Shown in pieces: positions 41,073 to 51,428 of a stretch of 64,000 nt of DNA. How positions within the stretch are numbered: the first letter of the stretch is position 1; every line of letters starts with the position of its first letter. A program made the position numbers and the translations under genes. Origin of the DNA: Nitrososphaerota archaeon (lineage in GTDB: Archaea > Thermoproteota > Nitrososphaeria > Nitrososphaerales > Nitrosopumilaceae); contig JAJPKL010000007.1 of NCBI GenBank assembly GCA_021323705.1, forward strand, positions 1-64,000, written 5' to 3'. The notes beneath the pieces are model-generated. The model was given only the letters and a program-made list of their open reading frames with translations, searched no databases and was not told where the DNA came from.

Positions 41073-42467
41073 GTGACGCAAGTGATACGCAAGTTTAGTT
41101 CTAAAGAATCGCGCAAACCAAGAATTTTGATACTGGGAGGAGGCTTTGCCGGAAGCAATGTACTGCGAGAAGCACAGAATCGTTTGGGCAATAATGCAGA
41201 AATAACTCTAGTAAGCCAAGACAACTTTTTCCTCTTTACGCCTATGCTTCCAGAGATATCATCAGGAATGTTACATCCAAGCGACATATCAACCCCAATC
41301 CGAACTTTTTGCAAAACAGCAAACTTTTGCCATGCAAAGGTTTTATCCATAGATCTGGAAGAAAGAAAAGTCACAGTAGTCAGAATATTTGATCAAAAGG
41401 AAACGGTGTTAGAATACGACTATATTGTTCTTGCAATGGGAAGCAGAGATAACTTTTTTGGAAATGCAAATATCGAAGAATTCGCGTTTACCATCAAGAC
41501 TTTAGAAGATGCCATTGCAATTAGAAACCATGCAATAAGTGTCCTTGAGTGTGCAGACCAAGAAAAAGACAAGATCCTACAAGAACAGCTTTTGCGGTTT
41601 GTCATTGTGGGAGGAGGATTTGCTGGAGTTGAAATTGCCACAGAGATAAATCACTTTTTGCATGATGCGGCAAAAAATTTTTACAAAAACATCGACCCAT
41701 CCAAGATACGCGTCATAATAGTTTCTGCTAGAAACGGCATCTTGCCAGAAGTGGGACAAGAACTAGGCAATTTTGCACTAGACTATGTACGAAAGTCTGG
41801 AATCGAAGTAATCACAAATACAAAAGCGGTTGACGCAGGAGAAGATCATGTTTTGCTCAGTGACAATACCATCATACCGTGTGCTACCCTCATCTGGGCA
41901 GGTGGAGTTACGGTAGATCCTTTGATAGCGTCGCTCAAATGTGAACACGGCGCATCAGGTCGCGTTGTAGTTGACAAATATTTGAAACTCGAGGAATATC
42001 CAAACATATTTGCACTAGGAGATTGTGCACATTTGGTTGACCATCATAACGGTGCAGTATATCCCACAACTGCCCAGATTGCAATAAGACAGGCAAAAGT
42101 TGTTGCCAAAAACTTGGCCGCAGAGATAAACGGGCAAGATAACACAATGGAGGCGTTTGATTATAAAAATAAAGGAGTGATGGCTACAATTGGAAAATGT
42201 GTGGGAGTAGCGCTAATCAACGGAAGAAAAGTATACGGATTTCAGGCATGGTTTTTGTGGAGGCTGTTCTATTGGCTAAACCTGCCTACAAATGAAAAGA
42301 AAATAAAAGTTGCCTTTGACTGGCTGCTTCACCTCATATTTAGGGCAGACATCATGACAGTAGGGTTCATCAAGAAAAAGACGCTGACAAGGCTCGAAAC
42401 TCCAATTTACTCCGTTCTGGAAAGAACCCAAGAAGAGTCGTCGTCTGAAAATCTATCATATCTGTAG
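41073..42467 (+). CDS. FAD-dependent NADH dehydrogenase-like (NDH-2 type)
   Basis: A 464-residue two-dinucleotide-domain flavoprotein. The FAD site is RILILGGGFAGSNVLREA, the NAD(P) site RFVIVGGGFAGVEIATEI, and the FAD-sealing motif NIFALGDCAHL. The C-terminus has an amphipathic/hydrophobic region (FQAWFLWRLFYWLNLP) that would dock on the membrane. The family passes electrons from NADH to quinone without pumping protons. Start is GTG at 41073. Confidence 0.9.
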   Translation: MTQVIRKFSSKESRKPRILILGGGFAGSNVLREAQNRLGNNAEITLVSQDNFFLFTPMLPEISSGMLHPSDISTPIRTFCKTANFCHAKVLSIDLEERKVTVVRIFDQKETVLEYDYIVLAMGSRDNFFGNANIEEFAFTIKTLEDAIAIRNHAISVLECADQEKDKILQEQLLRFVIVGGGFAGVEIATEINHFLHDAAKNFYKNIDPSKIRVIIVSARNGILPEVGQELGNFALDYVRKSGIEVITNTKAVDAGEDHVLLSDNTIIPCATLIWAGGVTVDPLIASLKCEHGASGRVVVDKYLKLEEYPNIFALGDCAHLVDHHNGAVYPTTAQIAIRQAKVVAKNLAAEINGQDNTMEAFDYKNKGVMATIGKCVGVALINGRKVYGFQAWFLWRLFYWLNLPTNEKKIKVAFDWLLHLIFRADIMTVGFIKKKTLTRLETPIYSVLERTQEESSSENLSYL

Positions 42468-42523
42468 TGCAAAGGGGATTTTAGAAACCATACATCCAAA
42501 ATGGTAAAGTACAAAACATCCTC

Positions 42524-43807
42524 TTGCTTGAAAAATCATTAGTGACTAGCAAATCGAGATTGATATTTGATAAAACAATCCTTCTTACACTGTGTATCAT
42601 TTGCCTTTTGCCTATTTTTTATGTTCCATCATACGCACAGGTTACAACTAAACAAGGAATCTCTACCTCATCAACCACCACTAGCACCCCCGTTCAATTT
42701 AATAAAAAAATATTTTCTTGGACAGACAGGGTATACATCACAGTATACGCACCAGACTTTAATTCAGACCCTAACCTGATTGATACAATTGGAGAAACTC
42801 AGGATGACAAAGTTACGGTATGTACCACTGGGCATTGCATACCATACAAACTATCTGAGACTGGGACAGATACAGGGATTTTTTCTGGCTATATTGATCT
42901 TACAGGCGATCCTAGTCAGAAAGGCACTGCCGGCATTGATGGAAATGGAGAAAATCCCTCAGGCATCATGTCAACGTGCAACACCACATGTGGACCAACA
43001 GGCGGGATGCTGCCAAGTACTGGTAATGATGGAGTCTCAGTCTCTTTTGAGTACTCACGAGACCAGACAGTAACTGGATCTGCCTTGATTCGCTGGCACC
43101 TAGGAGAGGTCCACTGGTTACAACCAAACTATTCTTCAGATAGTCAAGGAGTGCTGCAAATTATTGATCCAGACATGAGCGTAAATCCAGATGCTATAAA
43201 CAAGTTTGATACTAATGTTTGGTCTGACTCGGATTCGGGAGGCATAAAGCTTACCATGACCGAAACTGACAAAGGTTCGGGCATATTTCAAGGCACAGTA
43301 TATTTCACAACACAGTATCCATCTGCTGGCAACAGACTTCATGTATCAGAAGGAGATACGGTCACAGGGGAATACATTGACAGGACATTGCCTTTGCCTG
43401 CATCTCCTGCTGATCAAACCAAGCTGCTTGCCACAACTACAGTAGGAGCTACGCTTCCACCACTTGACAGAGTCGCAACAAACAATGCAAGAATAGTTGA
43501 TTCAACAGGTAAGACGCTTGACAGTATAAAAGTTGGGCAACAGATAGGAATAGTGTCAGACATTACAAACAAAATGAACAATAATCAGCCGTTCGCATAT
43601 CTTGTACAGATACAAGACAACAATGGAATAGCCGTCTCGTTGTCGTGGATAACAGGTTCGCTTGCACCAAATCAAAGTATGAGTCTGAGCCAATCATGGA
43701 TACCAAAATCCGCAGGAACATACACTGCGCAGATATTTGTGTGGGAAGGAGTAACTGATCCCAACGCATTATCTCCTCCCTTAACGCTACAGATTCCTGT
43801 TTCATAA
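42524..43807 (+). CDS. Secreted beta-domain protein (S-layer-associated type)
   Basis: A 427-residue exported protein. A signal peptide occupies about residues 1-38 (TLCIICLLPIFYVPSYAQ). At least two similar beta modules follow: FSWTDRVYITVYAPDFNSDP ... DTGIFSGYIDLTG, and VLQIIDPDMSVNPDAINKFD ... GSGIFQGTVYFTT. A final Ig-like domain is GTYTAQIFVWEGVTDP. The 'xGxF.G' module is common in thaumarchaeal surface proteins. No C-terminal anchor is visible. Probably part of or attached to the S-layer. Confidence 0.7.
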   Translation: MLEKSLVTSKSRLIFDKTILLTLCIICLLPIFYVPSYAQVTTKQGISTSSTTTSTPVQFNKKIFSWTDRVYITVYAPDFNSDPNLIDTIGETQDDKVTVCTTGHCIPYKLSETGTDTGIFSGYIDLTGDPSQKGTAGIDGNGENPSGIMSTCNTTCGPTGGMLPSTGNDGVSVSFEYSRDQTVTGSALIRWHLGEVHWLQPNYSSDSQGVLQIIDPDMSVNPDAINKFDTNVWSDSDSGGIKLTMTETDKGSGIFQGTVYFTTQYPSAGNRLHVSEGDTVTGEYIDRTLPLPASPADQTKLLATTTVGATLPPLDRVATNNARIVDSTGKTLDSIKVGQQIGIVSDITNKMNNNQPFAYLVQIQDNNGIAVSLSWITGSLAPNQSMSLSQSWIPKSAGTYTAQIFVWEGVTDPNALSPPLTLQIPVS

Positions 43808-43990
43808 TTCAAATATCTAGAGCGTAAACTGCAAAAATTAATAACTGCAGTTACAGGCGGCATCTAGCTTGTTCAAACTGGAAAGCCTATCATTGATTAT
43901 GGGAACTACGAAGATAAAATATGAATCAGATTTACAATTTTTACCTAACTTCAAGAGAGAAGAATATTTTGTCTAGGGAGGGATACCAGC

Positions 43991-45580
43991 ATGGAGTCTT
44001 ATGCTAGATACAATACTGAAAAAAATGCTAAAGACTATGAAAATTTTATCGAACAGAATCTTGATGCTATAATAGAACGCTATCATAGTGCAGAACAAAA
44101 ATACCGTAGTTTGTATGATAACTCACCTGATCTTCTGCGTACAATAAACCTGAAAGGAATCATAATAGACTGTAACAAAACCTATGCAGAGACACTTGGA
44201 TATTCAAGAGAAGAGATTATCGGAGTCTCAATATTTGAACATGTAGCAGAAGAGAGCCTGGACGCCTTGAAGGAATCATTCAAGTCGTGGAAGGCACGTG
44301 GAAGGGTACGCGACAGAAAGATCTGGTTTAAGAGGAAGAATGGAAGTACGTTTCCAGTTTTACTTAGTGCAACAAATCTTTACGATAATAACGGGAATCT
44401 AACTGGCAGCAATACCACCATCAGAGATATTTCAGAAATGCATAATGCTCAAAAGCAATTAGAGGAACACGAAAAACTGTTACAAAAACAATACGACCAG
44501 ATTTGTGTTGCTAACAAGGCTTTGTTGGAGACAGAACAAAGATATCGAAGTCTATACGATAACTCACCTGATCTTCTGCGTACCATAGACCGGAATGGCA
44601 TAATTGTGGATTGCAATAATGCATATACAGAAAATCTACGTTGTTCAAAAAAAGAATGTCTTGGAAAATCAGTTTTTGATCATACTGCAGAGAGGAGTAT
44701 CAAAGACATTCAAGATACTCTAGAACAGTGGCGGAATGGACAACCAATAAAAGCAAAAGAAATCTGGACAAAGCGAAAAGACGGAAGCATATTCCCAACC
44801 TTGCTTAGTATTACCAGCCTTTATGATAAAGACAAAAAACTGATTGGGCGTATAGCATCGCTTCGAGATATGACAGAGATTTACTTGGCAAGAGATGAGA
44901 TAGAGCAGCAGAAAATAAAACGCATCAGCGACATGGGTGCACTTTCTGCACGTATTGCGCATGACCTCAAAAACCCATTATCGGTGATTAAGAACAGTGT
45001 AGAATTAATGAAGATGAGGTCATCCGATTCGGATGAAAAGACAAAGAACGATTACGAGAGAATAGAAAAAGCAACGGTCAGAATCGCCCATCAGATAGAA
45101 GAAGTGCTGGAATATGTTTGGCCCAAACCATTAGAGTTTTCAAATGCCTCGTTGCTTGAGATTTTTGACACAGTAATATCAAAGATCAACGTTCAACAAG
45201 TAGTGATAGATCTTCCTAAAACAGATATCAGCATAATCTGCGATGCAGCAAAACTAGAGATAGTTTTTTCAAATCTTATATTAAACGCAATTCAAGCTAT
45301 GAATGGAACAGGAAACCTCTACATAAAAATGAGAGATGACAAAGACTCAGTGATTATCATGATAGAAGATACAGGCCATGGAATTCCTCCAGATCTACTC
45401 CCAAAAATATTTGAACCGTTATTTACTACAAGACAGATAGGAACAGGTCTGGGATTAGTAAGCTGTAAAAGCATTGTCGAGAAACACGGAGGCTCGATAG
45501 ACATACAATCTGAGGTTAACAAGGGCACAACATTTGTCATCAAGTTGCCAAAAATGCATAATGTTGAATTAAGTTACTGA
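43991..45580 (+). CDS. PAS-PAS sensor histidine kinase
   Basis: A 529-residue cytoplasmic kinase with no membrane helices. Two PAS domains (about 30-150 and 180-290) are very alike, sharing YRSLYDNSPDLLRTI, which indicates a recent duplication. A coiled-coil linker separates them. The HisKA domain has phospho-acceptor box ARIAHDLKNPLSVIKNSVEL. The ATPase has LILNAIQAM, EDTGHGIPPDLLPKIFEPLF and TGLGLVSCKSIVEKHGG. GGGAGGGAT upstream of ATG 43991 is a likely ribosome-binding site. No response regulator is adjacent. Confidence 0.93.
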   Translation: MESYARYNTEKNAKDYENFIEQNLDAIIERYHSAEQKYRSLYDNSPDLLRTINLKGIIIDCNKTYAETLGYSREEIIGVSIFEHVAEESLDALKESFKSWKARGRVRDRKIWFKRKNGSTFPVLLSATNLYDNNGNLTGSNTTIRDISEMHNAQKQLEEHEKLLQKQYDQICVANKALLETEQRYRSLYDNSPDLLRTIDRNGIIVDCNNAYTENLRCSKKECLGKSVFDHTAERSIKDIQDTLEQWRNGQPIKAKEIWTKRKDGSIFPTLLSITSLYDKDKKLIGRIASLRDMTEIYLARDEIEQQKIKRISDMGALSARIAHDLKNPLSVIKNSVELMKMRSSDSDEKTKNDYERIEKATVRIAHQIEEVLEYVWPKPLEFSNASLLEIFDTVISKINVQQVVIDLPKTDISIICDAAKLEIVFSNLILNAIQAMNGTGNLYIKMRDDKDSVIIMIEDTGHGIPPDLLPKIFEPLFTTRQIGTGLGLVSCKSIVEKHGGSIDIQSEVNKGTTFVIKLPKMHNVELSY

Positions 45581-45667
45581 AATTAAAAATCCCGCCATAC
45601 AACAACCAGATAAACAAACTTTCAAGAAGGCTAAAATTATACCTACATCTAGTTAATTTGTAATTTA

Positions 45668-47344
45668 ATGGAAATATCAAGTAGGAACGTAGTCGAAGGC
45701 CCTTCAAGGGCACCACACAGAGCAATGTACAAAGCAATGGGACTAACAGACAGCGATCTTGGCAAACCATTCATCGGAGTCTCACATACAGGTAACGAAG
45801 CAACTCCGTGCAATATTCATCTCGGTAGATTATCACTTCATGCAAAGGCCGGGGTTCAAGAAGCTGGAGGCACCCCAAGAGAATTTTCAACAATAGCAGT
45901 AAGCGATGGAATAGCTATGGGTCACGAAGGCATGAAATCATCTCTAGTCAGCAGGGAAATAATAGCAGATTCTATCGAGTTGATGGTAAGAGCTCACCAG
46001 TATGACGGTCTTGTAGGTATTGCAGGTTGTGATAAAAGTTTACCAGGTTCTATGATGGCAATGGCTAGATTGAACATACCATCAGTCTTTGTGTATGGCG
46101 GGACCATAATGCCTGGCATCTACGAAGGAAAGCAGGTCACAGTTCAAGATGTATATGAAGCAGTTGGGTCGTACGAGGCAGGCCAGTTAACTCTTGAAGC
46201 ACTCAAAAATTTAGAAAACGTAGCGTGCCCCAATGCCGGTTCTTGTGGAGGCATGTATACTGCAAACACCATGGCATCGATCAGCGAAGCGATAGGACTG
46301 GCATTGCCTGGAAGCGCTTCTCCGCCAGCAGAAGATCCAAGAAGGGAAAAATTTGTTCACGATAGCGGCAAGGCAGTGATGAATCTGCTTGAGACAGGAA
46401 TAAGACCAAAAGATATTCTTACGTATGAGGCATTTGAAAATGCCATAATCATAGCAAATGCCATAGGAGGCTCGACAAACGCAGTATTACACCTCTTGGC
46501 TTTATCAAGAGAAATTGGAGTGAGTCTAACTCTTGAAGACTTTGAAAAAGTGAGAAAAAGAACACCGCACATTGCCGACATGAGACCTGGAGGGTTTTAT
46601 GTTATGCTAGACCTCGATAAAATAGGCGGGATTCCATTGGTGATGAAGAGCCTCCAGAAAAAAAATCTCTTAAATGAAAATGTTTTAACTGTGACCGGCA
46701 AAACCATGAAACAAAATCTAGATACAATCACACTTTCGTTCACTGAAAATCAAAAAGTTCTAAAACCAATAGAAAACCCAATTCATGATGTAGGGACCTT
46801 GACTGTCCTTAGAGGTTCTCTTGCACCTGACGGTGCTGTAGTAAAGGTAGCAGGAATGCACACTACAGAATTTGTAGGCAAGGCTAGAGTATTTGACAGA
46901 GAAGAAGATGCGTTTGATGCAATATCAAGACGGGAGATTAAGGAACATGACATAGTCATAATAAGATACGAGGGACCAAAAGGTGGTCCAGGCATGAGGG
47001 AAATGCTCGGAGTTACAGCAGCTTTGGTCGGACAAAAATTGGGTGAAAAAGTTGCGTTGATAACTGACGGTAGGTTTTCAGGAGCTACAAGAGGTTTGAT
47101 GATAGGCCATGTTGCACCAGAAGCAGCAGTAGGTGGCAACATTGCGTTAGTAAGAAACGGAGATGAGATCAGGATCAATATTGCAAAAAACAGCTTAGAT
47201 ATAGTGGTATCTGAAAGCGAACTTGAAGAACGCAGAAAACAGTGGAAACCAAGAAAACCAAATTACGAAAGAGGCGCATTGGCAAAGTTTGCCTCGCTTG
47301 TTACCTCAGCTTCCGAAGGCGCGATAACAAAACCCAAGTGGTAG
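45668..47344 (+). CDS. ilvD: Dihydroxy-acid dehydratase
   Basis: A 558-residue Fe-S enzyme of valine/isoleucine/leucine synthesis. It dehydrates 2,3-dihydroxy acids to 2-oxo acids. Cluster cysteines lie in [25 protein letters not shown] and an N-terminal ATPCNIH. The active-site Ser region is [16 protein letters not shown]. Length is normal. Confidence 0.97.
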   Translation: MEISSRNVVEGPSRAPHRAMYKAMGLTDSDLGKPFIGVSHTGNEATPCNIHLGRLSLHAKAGVQEAGGTPREFSTIAVSDGIAMGHEGMKSSLVSREIIADSIELMVRAHQYDGLVGIAGCDKSLPGSMMAMARLNIPSVFVYGGTIMPGIYEGKQVTVQDVYEAVGSYEAGQLTLEALKNLENVACPNAGSCGGMYTANTMASISEAIGLALPGSASPPAEDPRREKFVHDSGKAVMNLLETGIRPKDILTYEAFENAIIIANAIGGSTNAVLHLLALSREIGVSLTLEDFEKVRKRTPHIADMRPGGFYVMLDLDKIGGIPLVMKSLQKKNLLNENVLTVTGKTMKQNLDTITLSFTENQKVLKPIENPIHDVGTLTVLRGSLAPDGAVVKVAGMHTTEFVGKARVFDREEDAFDAISRREIKEHDIVIIRYEGPKGGPGMREMLGVTAALVGQKLGEKVALITDGRFSGATRGLMIGHVAPEAAVGGNIALVRNGDEIRINIAKNSLDIVVSESELEERRKQWKPRKPNYERGALAKFASLVTSASEGAITKPKW

Positions 47345-47350
47345 AACAAG

Positions 47351-47566
47351 TCAATACTCTTTTGGAAAGTGATATTGACAGAAAAACCTCAACTTTTGTC
47401 CCATTTTCTTGGCAGTAACAGAAACCCCCTCATCCAAACTTTTGTCACATATGATACATGCTGCCTCTTTTACGGTGGATTTTACTTGCTGCTTTTTCTT
47501 TGAAAAATACAAGTCCTGAAAGAGGAAGTTGTCATGGCCAATCCCATGAGCCAGCATCTGAGACAT
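47351..47566 (-). CDS. Small zinc-binding protein (CxxC...CxxH)
   Basis: A 71-residue protein with CIICDKSLDEG and, about 20 residues later, FFCQYHFPKEY, giving a CxxC/CxxH zinc site. The C-terminal CxxH element resembles that of the small proteins at 58149 and 62389 (LCKEHYKEW, VCKEHFKEE), suggesting one family. It is divergent from the trp operon. Function unknown. Confidence 0.6.
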   Translation of the reverse strand: MSQMLAHGIGHDNFLFQDLYFSKKKQQVKSTVKEAACIICDKSLDEGVSVTAKKMGQKLRFFCQYHFPKEY

Positions 47567-47600
47567 ATAGAATATAGATCACTTCATTGCATATAAAGGT

Positions 47601-47615
47601 ACCGTACCATACGGT
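47601..47615. promoter_or_regulatory. Palindrome upstream of the trp operon
   Basis: ACCGTA-CCA-TACGGT is a perfect inverted repeat with a 3-base centre, preceded by GGT. It lies about 25-30 bases upstream of the TATA-like TTTAAATATA (47641-47650) of trpE and 35 bases upstream of the divergent small zinc gene. It could be an operator for either. Confidence 0.4.
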
Positions 47616-47672
47616 AATTTTTGTTCGTAGAGTGACAATTTTAAATATAGTTAGAAAGACGATTCTGCATGG

Positions 47673-49028
47673 GTGGCCACATTTGGGCATTCGAACCTTA
47701 AGATAATACCCCTAGAGTATTCTGGCTCCCAATTTGATCTGTATAGCAAGATTTCAAGAAATTACGACTATTCATTTCTCTTCGAGTCGTTAACAGGACC
47801 TGAAGAACTGGCTGAAACATCAATCATGGGATTTGATCCTTCAGTGGTGATAAAGGGGTTTTCTGACAAAGTAACGCTACATTACAAGAATGGTTCCACT
47901 ACCACTATCAAAACCGAAGACCCGTTATCAGAAATCAAAAAGTTCATTCACCAAGCTCCTGATCAAAAATATCGATATGTAGGTGGCGCAGTGGGCATCA
48001 TAAACTATGATGCCATCAGACTATGGGAAAAGATTCCAAATTCACACAATGGAAATAGTTCTTCATTGATGGAGTTTGGAATATACGATGATGGGATACT
48101 TTACGATAACAAAGAAAAAAAATCATTTTACTTCTATTACGATGAAAACAGAATACAGAAATTCTCACACGACGAGACAAACTTGGGTTCATTTTCAGTC
48201 TCAGAAATCAAGGAGAATTTAGACAAGAGATATTTTGAAGACATGGTAAGCCATGCAAAACAGTACATACATGATGGGGATATTTTCCAGGTTGTACTTT
48301 CAAGAAAATTCAACTTTAATGCAAGTGGGGACTTTCTAAAAGTTTACAAGCATCTCAGGCAGATCAACCCATCTCCATATCTTTATCATATGAAGCTGGG
48401 CGACAGGACTATCATAGGGTCTAGCCCAGAGATGTTGTTGAGAATAACTGGAAATAGCGTTGAGACATTTCCAATAGCGGGTACACGGCCAATTACAAAT
48501 GATGAAAAGAAAAATGAAATTCTAAGAGAGGAGATGCTACATGATGAAAAGGAACTAGCCGAACACACAATGCTGGTAGACCTAGGCCGCAACGATATTG
48601 GACGGGTTTGCAAATATGGCTCTGTTCATGTCAAAGAATTGATGGCAGTGAAAAAATTCAGCCACGTACAACACATGGTGACTCATGTGGTAGGCACGCT
48701 TGATAAAAAATATGATGTGTTCGATGCCATAAAAGCAGTCTTTCCAGCAGGCACCGTATCAGGTGCACCCAAGATACGATCCATGGAAATCATCGACGAG
48801 CTAGAACCTGATGCAAGAGGTCCATATGCGGGTGCTGTAGGATATTTTTCTTTTAACGGATGCTGCGATTTTGCCATTGCTATCAGAACAATCTTCATGG
48901 ACGGACAGCAAGGATTTGTTCAGACTGGTGCAGGCATTGTCTCAGACTCTATTGCCGAAAATGAATGGATGGAAACCCAGCACAAGGCAAATGCAATGAT
49001 ATCGGCATTAAAGGAGGCCGCCAAATGA
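47673..49028 (+). CDS. trpE: Anthranilate synthase component I
   Basis: A 451-residue chorismate-using enzyme that makes anthranilate with ammonia delivered by TrpG. C-terminal chorismate-binding motifs include FQVVLSRKF, LIGSS-type IIGSSPEMLLRI, PIAGTRPITNDEKKN and FPAGTVSGAPKIRSMEIIDE. The N-terminal half includes the Trp-feedback type region (PLEYSGSQFDLYSKI). Start is GTG at 47673 with TATA-like TTTAAATATA about 28 bases upstream. First gene of the trp operon; overlaps trpG by 4 bases. Confidence 0.96.
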   Translation: MATFGHSNLKIIPLEYSGSQFDLYSKISRNYDYSFLFESLTGPEELAETSIMGFDPSVVIKGFSDKVTLHYKNGSTTTIKTEDPLSEIKKFIHQAPDQKYRYVGGAVGIINYDAIRLWEKIPNSHNGNSSSLMEFGIYDDGILYDNKEKKSFYFYYDENRIQKFSHDETNLGSFSVSEIKENLDKRYFEDMVSHAKQYIHDGDIFQVVLSRKFNFNASGDFLKVYKHLRQINPSPYLYHMKLGDRTIIGSSPEMLLRITGNSVETFPIAGTRPITNDEKKNEILREEMLHDEKELAEHTMLVDLGRNDIGRVCKYGSVHVKELMAVKKFSHVQHMVTHVVGTLDKKYDVFDAIKAVFPAGTVSGAPKIRSMEIIDELEPDARGPYAGAVGYFSFNGCCDFAIAIRTIFMDGQQGFVQTGAGIVSDSIAENEWMETQHKANAMISALKEAAK

Positions 49029-49612
49029 AATTTTTGATTATAGACAATTATGATTCCTTTGTGTACAACATAGCACAGCTATTAGGAGAGCTTGGGGTAG
49101 ACTCGGACGTAATAAGAAACGACAAGATAACGCTAGAAGAAATCAAGAAGAGTAATTACGACGCAATAATAATTTCACCCGGTCCTGGAACTCCAGAAGA
49201 TGAAAAATATTTTGGAGTTTGCACAAAAGTGATAAAGGAAATAGGACCTACAAAGCCAATACTTGGAGTTTGTTTGGGGCACCAAGGAATAATTCATGCC
49301 TTTGGGGGCAAGGTTGTAAATGCTGGAAACGTCAGGCATGGAAAAACAAGTCCTGTAGAACATTCCAAGTCTCCGCTGTTTGAGGGAGTTCAAAATCCAT
49401 TCAGAGCTACAAGATACCATTCGCTTGTGGGTGACAAAACTGTAATACCAGATGATCTTAAGGTAACTGCCGTTGCAAAAGACGACAACGAGATAATGGC
49501 GGTAAGTCATAAAAAATATCTCATCGAAGGAGTCCAGTTCCATCCAGAGTCTATCATGACAAGCGAAGGAAAGAAAATACTTGGTAATTTCATAAAGATG
49601 ATCAAAAAATGA
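49025..49612 (+). CDS. trpG: Anthranilate synthase glutamine amidotransferase component
   Basis: A 195-residue class I glutamine amidotransferase with catalytic Cys in LGVCLGHQGI and His/Glu in GVQFHPESIMT. Translation begins at ATG 49025 (MKFLIIDNYDSFVYNIAQLL), overlapping the trpE stop; the frame is open further upstream but that part is trpE. Overlaps trpD by 4 bases. Confidence 0.96.
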   Translation: MKFLIIDNYDSFVYNIAQLLGELGVDSDVIRNDKITLEEIKKSNYDAIIISPGPGTPEDEKYFGVCTKVIKEIGPTKPILGVCLGHQGIIHAFGGKVVNAGNVRHGKTSPVEHSKSPLFEGVQNPFRATRYHSLVGDKTVIPDDLKVTAVAKDDNEIMAVSHKKYLIEGVQFHPESIMTSEGKKILGNFIKMIKK

Positions 49613-50655
49613 TTGCAGAAACTATCTCAAAACTGGAACACAAAAAAGATCTTACCTACGATGAGATGTCTAACGTGATAAATGACATTTTGAACGGAAA
49701 GAATTCAGTTCAGGAAACTACTTACTTTCTCAAAAACCTTACCCAAAAAGGAGAATCGGATGGTGAGCTTTTAGCAATGCTTGACACAATGCAGAAACAC
49801 GCTATACACATAGAGCCAAAATGTAATGGAAAGTTAATTGATGTATGCGGCACAGGCGGAGATAAAATGTGCACCTTCAATGTTTCAACAACCGCGGCCT
49901 TTGTCATAGCGGCTGGAGGAGGAAACGTAGCAAAACATGGAAACCGGTCAACTTCTGGGATAAGCGGCAGTGCCGATATCTTTGAATATTTTGGATACGA
50001 CCTCAACATGGAGCCAAAAAAAGTCCAGAAAATAATTGAAAAATTCCACATTGGGTTTATGTTTGCTCAGAGGTTTCACCCTGCTATGAAGAATGTTGCA
50101 GATGCAAGAAAGGCGTTAGGAACAAGGACCGCGTTCAACGTGCTTGGGCCACTGAGCAATCCGGCATCTGTCAAGAATCAACTAGTAGGAGTATTTTCTC
50201 CTCAATATCTACAACGAGTCATAACGCTGCTACAATCACGAGGGTCTGAAAATGTAATGACTGTAATCTCTGACGACGGGTTAGATGAACTGTCAACTAC
50301 ATCAAAAAACAAGATCTGCCACTTGAAAGACGGTCAAGTCTCCAATTTTGTATTAGATCCTTCTTCGCTGGGCTTGGCAAAAACTAATCTTGCTGACATA
50401 CAAGTGTCAACAAAAAATGAAGCGATAAGGTCATTTGTTTCAGTTCTAAATAATACCGGAAAAAAATCAATGATAGACATCACAGCATTAAATGCGGCTG
50501 CAGGTTTTATTGTAGGAGGGGTTTCTGACAGATTTGATGAAGCGTTGAATATCGCCTTTGATACCATTCACAGCGGGAAACCATTTGATCTTTTTAAGGA
50601 ATTTATCAAGTATTGTGGCGATGTCAGCAAAATAGAGGAGTTGACAAATAATTGA
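49609..50655 (+). CDS. trpD: Anthranilate phosphoribosyltransferase
   Basis: A 348-residue enzyme transferring phosphoribose from PRPP to anthranilate. The signature glycine loop is DVCGTGGDKMCTFNVSTTAA, followed by KHGNRSTSGISGSAD. Normal length. Overlaps both neighbours. Confidence 0.96.
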   Translation: MIAETISKLEHKKDLTYDEMSNVINDILNGKNSVQETTYFLKNLTQKGESDGELLAMLDTMQKHAIHIEPKCNGKLIDVCGTGGDKMCTFNVSTTAAFVIAAGGGNVAKHGNRSTSGISGSADIFEYFGYDLNMEPKKVQKIIEKFHIGFMFAQRFHPAMKNVADARKALGTRTAFNVLGPLSNPASVKNQLVGVFSPQYLQRVITLLQSRGSENVMTVISDDGLDELSTTSKNKICHLKDGQVSNFVLDPSSLGLAKTNLADIQVSTKNEAIRSFVSVLNNTGKKSMIDITALNAAAGFIVGGVSDRFDEALNIAFDTIHSGKPFDLFKEFIKYCGDVSKIEELTNN

Positions 50656-51428
50656 AAAATATGCTAAACAAACTAGTAGAAAATTCACAGCGAGCAATCA
50701 ACGACGGAATTTATGAGATAGAAAATAAGCTTCCAAGATCTGACAAAAATATCATTGAAGAGATAAGAAAAAATCCTCATGCATCACTTATCACGGAAGT
50801 AAAGTTTTCATCTCCTTCGCTTGGCAATATACGACAGATTTCAGATCCTACATTAATTGCAAAGTCAATGATTGATGGTGGAACCATGGGATTATCAGTC
50901 TTAACACAGCCATACCTTTTCAATGGTTCACCCAAGTATTTTGCAGAGATTAGAAAACAGGTCAGAATTCCCATGCTCATGAAAGATATAGTTATAGACA
51001 AGATACAGATAGATGCAGGAGAGAAGATAGGCGCAGATATTGTTCTTTTGATACAATCAGTCTTTGACAACAACCTTGCAAAAGAAGTCGACGAATTCAT
51101 AGACTATGCTCACAAAAAAGGTCTTCTTGTACTAATAGAATCACATACAAAAAAGGAATTTCTGGATTCTATCAAGACAGATGCAGATTTGCTTGGCATA
51201 AACAACCGCAACCTTGACACTCTTGAGATAGATCTGAAGGCAACGCAGACAATTTTAAAGGACTATGAAAAGGACGGCAGAATTATAGTCTCGGAAAGTG
51301 GCATAGAAACAGCCAACGATATCAAGTTCCTAAGACAATGTGGTGCCGATGCCTTCCTTGTGGGTAGCAGTATTATGAAGAGTAAAGATATCAAGGGATT
51401 AGTTTCAAGCTTGGTGTTAGCAATATGA
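50652..51428 (+). CDS. trpC: Indole-3-glycerol phosphate synthase
   Basis: A 258-residue TIM-barrel enzyme forming the indole ring. Catalytic residues are visible: [43 protein letters not shown] and VSESGI. It is not fused to TrpF. Start may be TTG at 50652, overlapping the trpD stop, or ATG at 50661. Confidence 0.95.
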   Translation: MKNMLNKLVENSQRAINDGIYEIENKLPRSDKNIIEEIRKNPHASLITEVKFSSPSLGNIRQISDPTLIAKSMIDGGTMGLSVLTQPYLFNGSPKYFAEIRKQVRIPMLMKDIVIDKIQIDAGEKIGADIVLLIQSVFDNNLAKEVDEFIDYAHKKGLLVLIESHTKKEFLDSIKTDADLLGINNRNLDTLEIDLKATQTILKDYEKDGRIIVSESGIETANDIKFLRQCGADAFLVGSSIMKSKDIKGLVSSLVLAI

